Below the pieces are notes generated by a model. It searched no databases, was not told the origin of the DNA, and saw only the letters and a list, made by a program, of their open reading frames with translations. Made by a program: the position numbers and the translations under genes. A stretch of DNA of 50,919 bases, from the NCBI GenBank assembly GCA_013298805.1, contig JAAFIU010000007.1, positions 1 through 50,919 of the forward strand, in the 5' to 3' direction. The stretch comes from Cytophagales bacterium. Its GTDB lineage: Bacteria; Bacteroidota; Bacteroidia; Cytophagales; Spirosomataceae. Shown in pieces: positions 41,801-49,014 of this stretch. The first letter of the stretch is position 1; every line of letters begins with the position of its first letter.

Positions 41801-41841
41801 GTAATTACTTTTGATAAGTAAACCTTATCGGAAGTAATTAT
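41801..41841. repeat. Imperfect palindrome in front of the recombinase gene
   Basis: 41801-41818 and 41824-41841 are inverted complements at 15 of 18 positions around the 5-nt centre TAAAC; the innermost GATAAG/CTTATC is perfect. It sits 13 bp before the recombinase ATG. It could be an operator or a recombination core site. Confidence 0.5.
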
Positions 41842-41853
41842 TTTTACTGAAAT

Positions 41854-42822
41854 ATGAAATCTAATTTAAAAATTACACATACTACGGTTTCAAATCAATC
41901 TATTGCATTACCAAACGAGTTGAAAGAAAAACTCAACGAATATGGTAGATTAGGATTAGAAGGTGCGCATAATACACAGCGTGCCTATAAAGCAGATTTG
42001 AAACATTTTAATGAATGGTGCGAAATTAACGGTCAAATTGCCTTACCAGCTTCACCAGAAACTTTGGCAGGGTATGTTTCGCATTTGGCAGACACTTGTA
42101 AATGGGCAACTATTAATCGAAGATTGGCGGCAATTTCAAAATTACATCAATTGCAAAACTTAGAAACCCCAACGCAAAACCGAATTTTCAGAACTGTCAT
42201 GGAAGGGATTAAGCGAGCAAAGGGAATTAGACAAAAGCAAGCTCCTGCCTTTAAACTCAATAAATTAAAGTCAATTTTTCGAGAAATAGATACGGAGACT
42301 AACACAAAATTAAGAGATAAGGCCTTATTACTTTTAGGTTTTACGGGGGCATTTCGTCGTTCAGAATTGGTTGCTCTGAATGTTGAAGATTTAACATTTA
42401 CAGAAGATGGATTAATTGTATCAATGAAAAAATCGAAGACTAATCAATATGGTGATTACGAAGAAAAAGCCATTTTTTACAGTCCAGAAGCCATTTTATG
42501 CCCAATAAGAACACTTCAATCGTGGATTCAAAGATTGGGAAAAAGTACAGATTCTCTTTTTGTAAGAGTACGAAAAGGGGATAAAATTACGATGGATAGA
42601 TTGACAGATAAAAGCGTAAATGATTTAGTTAAATCATACTTTGGCGATGAATTTTCGGCACATTCCCTGAGGGCATCATTTATCACCATAGCTAAAATAA
42701 ATGGAGCCGATGATTCAGAAATTATGCGACAATCAAAGCACAAGACTTCCGCCATGATACAGCGTTACACGAGAATTGAAGACATAAAACAACACAATGC
42801 CGCCATGAAATTGGGTTTATGA
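41854..42822 (+). CDS. Tyrosine-type recombinase/integrase
   Basis: A 322-residue recombinase. The N-terminal SAM-like core-binding domain (about 20-115) has N-T-Q-R-A-Y-K-A-D-L-K-H-F-N-E-W-C. The catalytic domain has Arg168 in F-T-G-A-F-R-R-S-E-L, His270 and Arg273 in H-S-L-R-A-S-F, His296 in S-K-H-K-T-S and the nucleophile Tyr305 in Q-R-Y-T-R. All catalytic residues are present. No excisionase, phage or ICE genes accompany it, so it may be a lone chromosomal integrase. The stretch upstream has an imperfect palindrome at 41801-41841. Confidence 0.92.
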   Translation: MKSNLKITHTTVSNQSIALPNELKEKLNEYGRLGLEGAHNTQRAYKADLKHFNEWCEINGQIALPASPETLAGYVSHLADTCKWATINRRLAAISKLHQLQNLETPTQNRIFRTVMEGIKRAKGIRQKQAPAFKLNKLKSIFREIDTETNTKLRDKALLLLGFTGAFRRSELVALNVEDLTFTEDGLIVSMKKSKTNQYGDYEEKAIFYSPEAILCPIRTLQSWIQRLGKSTDSLFVRVRKGDKITMDRLTDKSVNDLVKSYFGDEFSAHSLRASFITIAKINGADDSEIMRQSKHKTSAMIQRYTRIEDIKQHNAAMKLGL

Positions 42823-42981
42823 ACGCCTTTAGGATTAATTATTTAAGGCACTTTACAGATTTCCCATTGTTTATCCAAATCTCAAGGCATTCGTATTGCA
42901 TCGACCAGAAAAGAAAAGTTAGGCTTTATTAACAAACCATTAGTCGATTAATTATGTATTCGCTCCTTAATAGTTTAATTT

Positions 42982-43039
42982 TCAGTGTTTTCATCAATAG
43001 CGAGAGATTTAAATCCCTTGCTATTGATGAAAACACTGA
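42982..43039. terminator. 20-bp perfect bidirectional hairpin
   Basis: Arms 42982-43001 and 43020-43039 are exact inverted complements (TCAGTGTTTTCATCAATAGC) around an 18-nt loop. It lies between the convergent ends of the recombinase gene and the hybrid kinase gene. Confidence 0.8.
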
Positions 43040-43082
43040 TTCACAAATTTATAGCGTCCAAAGTATATTTCTTAGCTAAGCC

Positions 43083-46000
43083 CTAATTAACAATTTTAGA
43101 GTTTTGAATCATAACCAATTCTTCGTTCAATTCTTCGCAAGCCTGCCCACAAGCGTTTTCAAGTTCTGCTACTAAATCATTGATTTCATAGGCTAATTCT
43201 TGAGATTTAGCATATTCTTGTATTTGCTTCGCTATTTTTTCGTAATCTGGATTAAACCCTACAATCGAAAATGAAGGAATCATTTTATGAACAGTATTAC
43301 CCAGCATTCCCCAATCTTTATCTTGCAAACTCTGTTTCATCGTCAAAATCAAGTGTGGCGTTTGTTCCAAATACAAGGTAATCATTTCCATCATTAAAGC
43401 GGGATCAGATTTTGTTCGTTGATTCAAATAACTGAGGTCTGTATATCGTACTTTTTCAATTTCTGCCTTTTTTAAGGATACAACTTTTTTGACTAAACTA
43501 ATAATTTTACTGTATAATAATCGCTCATCTACGGGTTTAGCGATATAGTCATTCATGCCAACCGCCCTACATTTTGCCACGTCCACGGTGGTAACATCTG
43601 CCGTGAGGGCAAGGATTGGAATATCGGACTTCAATACATTTCGGATATATTCCGTTGCTTCAAAACCATTCATTTCGGGCATTTGCAAATCCATCAAAAC
43701 AATATCGTAGATCTTGGTTTGCATTCGTTCAACAGCCAATTTACCGTTGGCGGCAATGTCCCGTTCAAAGCCAAAATCGTCCAAAAGTGTCTTCATCAAT
43801 AATTGATTGAGAGGCATATCTTCCACAACCAACACTTTTATATTTTTAATTTCCTTATCCAATTTAGCCATTTCAATCACTTCTTCGAGATTCCCTTCTG
43901 TTTTCTTAAAATCCAAGATAAAGCTAAACGTAGAACCTTCTCCAAGAGTACTTTCTACTTCAATACTACCCTCTTGACGCTCAATGAGCTGTTTTACGAT
44001 AGCGAGACCCAAACCTGTGCCACCGTATAACCTCGAAGTTCCGCTTGATGCTTGCTGAAAATTCTCAAAAATTCGACCCATTTTATCTTCCGTTATGCCA
44101 ATCCCTGTGTCCTTAATATAAAATCCAATCTTCACTTTTTCATCATCATTATTCAACAAAACAACTTTTACGGTGATACTTCCATCGGAGGTAAACTTAA
44201 CGGAATTACTCACCAAATTCATAATTATTTGGTGTAATCGCACGGGGTCTCCTGCTATAAATTCTGGAATTTCAGGGTCATATTCAGTAATTAATGCTAA
44301 GTTTTTTTCTTGAATTTTGGGTTCAAAAATATGTAACATAGCGGCAATAGATACCCTCAATTTAAAGGGGGTGGATTCAAAACTCATTTTACCTGCATCC
44401 ACTTTTGCCAAATCCAAAATGTCATTAATCAATACAATGAGGGCATCGCCACTAATTTTTATTGCCGACAGATATTCCTTTTGTTTGGCTGATAAATCCG
44501 TTTTCAGAATCACCTTTGTAAAACCTATAATCGCATTCATCGGTGTACGAATTTCATGACTCATATTCGACAGAAATTGTTGTTTTGCCTTCACCGCATT
44601 CACCGCTAATTCAGTTGCAATTTCAGCTTTTCCCTGGGCTTCTTCGGCAAATATTTTTGAGTCAACGAGTTCCTTTTTAATTCTTTTTTGGTCTGTAACA
44701 TCCCGAGCCACAATCACAACGCCCTTCACGTTGCCGTGTTCATCGTTATAAACAGAACCATTAAAAAGCACATCGGTGAGTTTATGGTCTTTCATTGTGA
44801 GGGGAAAATCTTTGACAAAACCCTTGGCAAAAACCTCCAAATATACCTCATGGGCTTTTTGTGGGTCAGTAAAATAATCTTTAAAATATGTGTCGATGAG
44901 TGCTTCACGGCTACTGCCCGTTATATGAGTGAGTGCCTCGTTCATATCCGTAATTTTTCCTTCGTTATTTATCGTTACCAAGGGGTCAAGGCTGGCTTCA
45001 ATCAAAATTCTGGAATAATTGGCAATCAATAATTCGGCAGCCCGTTTTTCTTTTTCATCGTTCTGGAAAGCCAATTCAATATTGGCAATGCCTAATTCAT
45101 CGGCACGCTTTTCCTTTTCATCATTTTGGAACGCTAATTCAATATTAGCAATGCTCAATTCATCGGCTCGTTTTTCCTTTTCATCATTTTGGAAAGCTAA
45201 TTCAATATTGGCAATGCTCAATTCCTCGGCCCGTTTTTCCTTTTCATCATTTTGGAAAGCTAATTCAATATTGGCAATGCTCAATTCCTCGGCCCGTTTT
45301 TCCTTTTCATCATTTTGGAAAGCTAATTCAATATTGGCAATGCCTAATTCGGTTGCTCGTTTTTCTTTTTCATTATTCTGGAAAGCCAGTTCAATATTAG
45401 CGATGCTCAATTCTTCGGCTCGTTTTTCTTTTTCATTATTTTGGAAAGCTAATTCAATATTGGCAATGCCTAATTCGGTTGCTCGTTTTTCTTTTTCATT
45501 ATTCTGGAAAGCCAGTTCAATATTAGCGATGCTCAATTCTTCGGCTCGTTTTTCTTTTTCATTATTCTGGAAAGCCAATTCAATATTAGCGATGCTCAAT
45601 TCTTCGGCTCGTTTTTCTTTTTCATTATTCTGGAAAGCCAATTCAATATTAGCAATACTCAATTCTTCGGCTCGTTTTTCTTTTTCATTATTCTGGAAAG
45701 CCAGTTCAATATTAGCAATGCTCAATTCTTCGGCTCGTTTTTCTTTTTCGTTATTCTGGAAAAGGAGTTCTTCATTCGCAATGATAAGTTCTGCCGCACG
45801 TTTTTCCTTTTCTTTATTTTGAAAGAGTAGTTCTTTATTAGCAATAATTAACTCATCTGCCCGTTTTTCTTTTTCATCATCTTGAAAAGCCAATTCAATA
45901 TTGGCGATGTTCAATTCTTCGGCTCGTTTTTCTTTTTCATCATCCTGAAAAGCCAGTTCAATATTAGCAATCCCCAATTCTTCAGCTCTTTTGCCTTTTT

Positions 46001-46487
46001 CTACTTTTTGAAAAATCAATTCAGATTTAGCATTTTCCAAATCAATTGATAATCTTTTTTGGTTTTCAGAACTCAGATTTCTTAATTTAACTTGCTCTGT
46101 TATTTCCGTAAAAACCACAATTGTACTCAATATTTGACCATTTCGCTCTCTAAATGGTTGATATGAACAGTTAAAAAAGCGAATTTCATCAACGGCGTTT
46201 CTGGAAATTTCCATTTCGTGTTCATGAATATAAAACGGATTTCCTTTTTTAATTACCCCTTCAATAAGTTCTTTCAAACCTTGGTTGATAAGTTCGGGGA
46301 ATGATTCATAAAGTGATGTGCCAAGTATGTCGGTTTGCCTTCCGATGAGTTTTAGATAAAAATCATTGGCAAAATCAATGATAGAATCTTGCCCACGGAA
46401 GATGCACATCGCCACGGGTGCTTGCACAAAAGCATTGTACAAATCTTCTGCATTTTTTAGTGGAAATTCACTAATTCCTTTGTTCAT
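43083..46487 (-). CDS. Hybrid sensor histidine kinase (PAS - helical repeat rod - PAS - HisKA - HATPase - REC - Hpt)
   Basis: About 1,134 residues from the ATG at 46487 (an ATG 11 codons upstream at 46520 is possible). Order: an N-terminal PAS domain; a rod of 15 full 21-residue repeats plus one partial; a second PAS domain (N-N-E-G-K-I-T-D-M-N-E-A, ending V-A-R-D-V-T-D-Q); HisKA with F-L-S-N-M-S-H-E-I-R-T-P; HATPase with N-L-V-S-N-S-V-K-F, D-T-G-I-G-I and G-T-G-L-G-L-A-I; a receiver with L-V-V-E-D and I-V-L-M-D-L-Q-M-P; and an Hpt domain with V-H-K-M-I-P-S-F. No membrane segment, so a cytosolic sensor of a small molecule or redox signal. It has its own copy of the regulon promoter (site F). 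The cognate DNA-binding regulator is not in the window. Confidence 0.92.
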   Translation of the reverse strand: MNKGISEFPLKNAEDLYNAFVQAPVAMCIFRGQDSIIDFANDFYLKLIGRQTDILGTSLYESFPELINQGLKELIEGVIKKGNPFYIHEHEMEISRNAVDEIRFFNCSYQPFRERNGQILSTIVVFTEITEQVKLRNLSSENQKRLSIDLENAKSELIFQKVEKGKRAEELGIANIELAFQDDEKEKRAEELNIANIELAFQDDEKEKRADELIIANKELLFQNKEKEKRAAELIIANEELLFQNNEKEKRAEELSIANIELAFQNNEKEKRAEELSIANIELAFQNNEKEKRAEELSIANIELAFQNNEKEKRAEELSIANIELAFQNNEKEKRATELGIANIELAFQNNEKEKRAEELSIANIELAFQNNEKEKRATELGIANIELAFQNDEKEKRAEELSIANIELAFQNDEKEKRAEELSIANIELAFQNDEKEKRADELSIANIELAFQNDEKEKRADELGIANIELAFQNDEKEKRAAELLIANYSRILIEASLDPLVTINNEGKITDMNEALTHITGSSREALIDTYFKDYFTDPQKAHEVYLEVFAKGFVKDFPLTMKDHKLTDVLFNGSVYNDEHGNVKGVVIVARDVTDQKRIKKELVDSKIFAEEAQGKAEIATELAVNAVKAKQQFLSNMSHEIRTPMNAIIGFTKVILKTDLSAKQKEYLSAIKISGDALIVLINDILDLAKVDAGKMSFESTPFKLRVSIAAMLHIFEPKIQEKNLALITEYDPEIPEFIAGDPVRLHQIIMNLVSNSVKFTSDGSITVKVVLLNNDDEKVKIGFYIKDTGIGITEDKMGRIFENFQQASSGTSRLYGGTGLGLAIVKQLIERQEGSIEVESTLGEGSTFSFILDFKKTEGNLEEVIEMAKLDKEIKNIKVLVVEDMPLNQLLMKTLLDDFGFERDIAANGKLAVERMQTKIYDIVLMDLQMPEMNGFEATEYIRNVLKSDIPILALTADVTTVDVAKCRAVGMNDYIAKPVDERLLYSKIISLVKKVVSLKKAEIEKVRYTDLSYLNQRTKSDPALMMEMITLYLEQTPHLILTMKQSLQDKDWGMLGNTVHKMIPSFSIVGFNPDYEKIAKQIQEYAKSQELAYEINDLVAELENACGQACEELNEELVMIQNSKIVN
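45030..45995 (-). repeat. 63-bp tandem repeat coding a 21-residue helical unit
   Basis: Fifteen full units and a partial sixteenth of E-K-E-K-R-A-E-E-L-S-I-A-N-I-E-L-A-F-Q-N-N with small variations. Twenty-one residues are three heptads. Units near the middle are nearly identical in DNA, and a 126-bp double unit is itself repeated (near 45341 and 45467), a sign of recent copy-number change. Confidence 0.93.
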
Positions 46488-46629
46488 AATTAAGTATGCA
46501 AATAAAAATGGGCTATTCAATAATCATTTAACATACTGATTTTCAACATATTAGCTAATTATAAAATCAAAAAAAAGGCAAATTGTGTATAAAACTTTTT
46601 ATCCGTTTGTTGATTAATTTTCAATGCAG

Positions 46630-46694
46630 TAAAGGTGAGGTCATTTGTGGAAAGTTTGTTATATAATTATCATTTAAGTTTATATAATTCACAG
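46630..46694 (-). promoter_or_regulatory. Shared regulon promoter, site F (before hybrid kinase)
   Basis: Minus strand: CTGTGAAT from 46694; 14-mer GTGAATTATATAAA at 46692-46679; second site GATAATTATATAAC at 46671-46658, exactly 21 bp on; 21-bp gap; ACCTTTA at 46636-46630. The leader to the ATG at 46487 would be about 135 nt. This copy lacks the AATGT extension and is the most divergent. Confidence 0.62.
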
Positions 46695-46699
46695 TTTTT

Positions 46700-46968
46700 G
46701 GGAGGGGGATTAAATATATTTTTGGTAAGTAGAAGCAAATAGTTAGTTAAAACTATATAATTATGCTACGATGATAAAATTTTAATTTAAACGATTCTAA
46801 AAGACATAGTTTTAGTCGGGGATACCCTGTCGAAAAAGAAAGTTTAAACAAGTTCATTATTTTAACACGATATATAAAATAGAAATACAACTAATTTTAA
46901 AAATCGAGTGCCATAAAATCGAACGGTGTGAATTATACGTATAAATTCTAAGAAAGTTTTTCACTGAC
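46700..46968. other. Non-coding stretch
   Basis: AT-rich, with no ORF. TTATACGTATAA at 46933-46944 is a perfect 12-bp palindrome without an obvious partner gene. Nothing else recognised. Confidence 0.4.
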
Positions 46969-46970
46969 TT

Positions 46971-47109
46971 CCTAAAACACAATTCGTATTACCCCTTCAC
47001 CCATCAATCACTTGGGTTGTTCCCATAATGTATTGACTATTAATAAAACAATTTAGAAGAGTTCTGCATATCGTTCCAAAGGAATTGATGCATCAAATTG
47101 TGTTTTAGG
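46971..47109 (-). pseudogene. Fragment of a short-chain dehydrogenase flanked by 14-bp inverted repeats
   Basis: CCTAAAACACAATT at 46971-46984 is mirrored by AATTGTGTTTTAGG at 47096-47109. Between them, on the minus strand, one frame reads F-D-A-S-I-P-L-E-R-Y-A-E-L-F and another, after a stop, reads S-Q-Y-I-M-G-T-T-Q-V-I-D-G. These match the conserved C-terminal part of short-chain dehydrogenases (P-L-x-R-Y-A, then Y-I-T-G-T-T-x-x-V-D-G-G). It is a decayed gene end, possibly carried by a small element. Identification is by eye. Confidence 0.45.
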
Positions 47110-47155
47110 AGTGTATCAATATAAAATCACAAAGATTTCATTCACATACTACTTA

Positions 47156-48220
47156 TCAATCTGCTGAATACCACTTCTTTTTAAACCAAAACGCTACTCT
47201 AACCAATAATATTAAAGCAGGCACTTCCACCAAAGGGCCAATAACCCCAGCAAAAGCTTGTCCGCTGTTAATCCCAAAAATGCCGATGGCTACCGCAATG
47301 GCCAATTCAAAATTATTACCAGTTGCGGAGAATGAGATAGCTGTATTTCTGGAATAATCTGCTCCCATTTTCTTACCAATCACAAAACTTACCAAAAACA
47401 TTATGATAAAATATATCACCAATGGAATGGATATTCTCAAGACATCTAAAGGTATTTGGACAATTAATTTTCCTTTCAAACTGAACATCAAAACAATTGT
47501 AAAAAGTAAAGCAATAAGTGTAATAGGTGAGATTAACGGAACGTACTTATTATTAAACCATTCAATTCCTTTCCATTTAATTAAAAAATAGCGACTGATG
47601 ACACCCGCAAAAAATGGAATACCCAAATAAATTAAAACACTCTCGGCAATTTGTCCGATGGTAATGTTTACTTCCATACTTTTTATGCCAAAATATGGAG
47701 GTAAAACCGTGATAAAAAGATAAGCATAAAAGCTATAAAAGAGGATTTGAAAAACACTATTCAAGGCCACTAAACCTGCGGCATATTCTCGATTTCCTTC
47801 CGCCAATTCATTCCAAACAATAACCATTGCGATACAACGAGCAATTCCAATTAAAATTAATCCAACCATGTATTCCGGTTGATTATGGAAGAAAATAATG
47901 GCTAAAAGGAACATTAATATTGGCCCGATTATCCAGTTTAATAATAGCGAAACACTTAATATTTTGGTGTTTTTAAAGACTTCTCCTATATTTTCAAAAC
48001 GCACTTTTGCCAAAGGTGGGTACATCATTAGTATTAAACCGACAGCTAATGGAATGTTGGTAGTCCCACTCGAAAATGAGTTGATAAATTGGGAAGATTC
48101 TGGAACAAAATAGCCGATACCTACACCAATAAACATGGCTAAAAAAATCCAAAAAGTTAAATATTGGTCTAAGAAATTTAGTTTCTTACGCTGTGTGGGG
48201 TTACAATTAATGGCACTCAT
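47156..48220 (-). CDS. acr3: ACR3 family arsenite efflux transporter
   Basis: A 354-residue membrane protein with ten predicted segments. Diagnostic features are the conserved Cys129 in [13 protein letters not shown], followed by [18 protein letters not shown], and a late [16 protein letters not shown] segment. ACR3 exports As(III) (some also Sb(III)) using the proton gradient. It follows an ArsR-type regulator gene by 27 bp on the same strand, forming a compact arsR-acr3 operon. No arsC reductase or arsA ATPase is in the window. Confidence 0.94.
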   Translation of the reverse strand: MSAINCNPTQRKKLNFLDQYLTFWIFLAMFIGVGIGYFVPESSQFINSFSSGTTNIPLAVGLILMMYPPLAKVRFENIGEVFKNTKILSVSLLLNWIIGPILMFLLAIIFFHNQPEYMVGLILIGIARCIAMVIVWNELAEGNREYAAGLVALNSVFQILFYSFYAYLFITVLPPYFGIKSMEVNITIGQIAESVLIYLGIPFFAGVISRYFLIKWKGIEWFNNKYVPLISPITLIALLFTIVLMFSLKGKLIVQIPLDVLRISIPLVIYFIIMFLVSFVIGKKMGADYSRNTAISFSATGNNFELAIAVAIGIFGINSGQAFAGVIGPLVEVPALILLVRVAFWFKKKWYSAD

Positions 48221-48247
48221 AAATGATTGGTTTACTACTTTAAAAAT

Positions 48248-48580
48248 TTATTGACAAATTTTGTTGGTCTTTCCGATGGATGATAAAATACCGTCTAAAT
48301 ATTCTCTTAATATTTTAATAGTCTTTTCGTCAATGCAATAGCAAATAGATTTCCCTTCAATATTTCCTTTAATAATTCCTGCATTTTTTAATTCCTTCAA
48401 GTGTTGAGATACAGTTGGTTGTGCCAATGGCAACTCGTTCACAATATCACTACAAATACAATCATCCACCGAGAGTAAATAGTCTATAATTGCTACTCTG
48501 GCTGGGTGAGCAAGTGCTTTAAATATGTTTGCTAACTCATTTTGATGAACAGAAAAGTGTTCGGTTTTTGTAATTCCCAT
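48248..48580 (-). CDS. arsR: ArsR family transcriptional regulator
   Basis: A 110-residue winged-helix repressor from the ATG at 48580; the frame is open to a TTG at 48601, which is less likely because it would run into the operator palindrome. It has A-L-A-H-P-A-R-V-A-I-I-D-Y-L-L, the metalloid-site-like D-D-C-I-C-S-D-I-V with two cysteines, and the recognition helix Q-P-T-V-S-Q-H-L-K-E-L. ArsR/SmtB members release DNA on binding As(III) or metals. It heads the operon with the ACR3 gene, so autoregulation and arsenite response are likely. Confidence 0.92.
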   Translation of the reverse strand: MGITKTEHFSVHQNELANIFKALAHPARVAIIDYLLSVDDCICSDIVNELPLAQPTVSQHLKELKNAGIIKGNIEGKSICYCIDEKTIKILREYLDGILSSIGKTNKICQ

Positions 48581-48599
48581 TTTTAGATTATTAGATTGC

Positions 48600-48613
48600 A
48601 ATATTACGATATT
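48600..48613. promoter_or_regulatory. Putative ArsR operator
   Basis: AATATTACGATATT: arms AATAT and ATATT are inverted complements around TACG. It lies 20-33 bp upstream of the arsR ATG, where an autorepressor would block transcription. Confidence 0.55.
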
Positions 48614-48625
48614 AAAGTGGGATAA

Positions 48626-48650
48626 AAAAGAGCATGAGTTATGCTCTTTT
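48626..48650 (-). terminator. Intrinsic terminator upstream of arsR
   Basis: AAAAGAGCAT (48626-48635) and ATGCTCTTTT (48641-48650) pair perfectly over a 5-nt loop. On the minus strand the stem runs into a T-run (TTTTTTA), so it would stop transcripts coming from the right before they enter arsR. Confidence 0.75.
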
Positions 48651-48965
48651 AATTTTCTTTTGACATTTCAATAAGATAAAACCGTTTAGCCAATTGACCG
48701 ATTCTCCAAAAATTTAAAAAGTAACTACTCTTCATTGCTTTATATTATGGTAGATTAAGCAAGTATTAATCGAAATTTGACTCAAAACTACACCAATTAC
48801 AGAATTTAGAAACATCGACATTTCAGAACCGTAATAAAATGGATGAAACGAGTAAAAGTCTAATTACTTTTAGTTTTTACAGAAGCATTTCTTCGGTCAT
48901 GATATTAGTGGCATTTCATATTGAAGATTTATGGAAAGCTAAAAATTTCTGTAACTCAACAAAAT
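48651..48965. other. Non-coding stretch
   Basis: No credible ORF and no repeat to the other parts of the window. Nothing recognised. Confidence 0.4.
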
Positions 48966-49008
48966 TAGCATAAATGGTTAAAATTCTAAATTCTAACCAT
49001 TTACGCTA
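48966..49008 (-). terminator. Hairpin after the second repeat protein
   Basis: TAGCATAAATGGTTA (48966-48980) pairs with TAACCATTTACGCTA (48994-49008) with one mismatch. It lies 7 bp past the stop at 49015 on the minus strand and is followed by ATTTTG. Confidence 0.75.
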
Positions 49009-49014
49009 AATTCA

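Noticed and set aside
45019-45822. Long plus-strand ORF of 267 codons opposite the kinase repeat
   Set aside because: It is the antisense reading of the 63-bp repeat. Any stop-free antisense unit is copied with the array, so its length is not evidence for a gene.
46926-46944. GTGTGAAT followed by a palindrome as another regulon site
   Set aside because: No TRTAA at the right position, no second half-site and no ACCTTTG box downstream.
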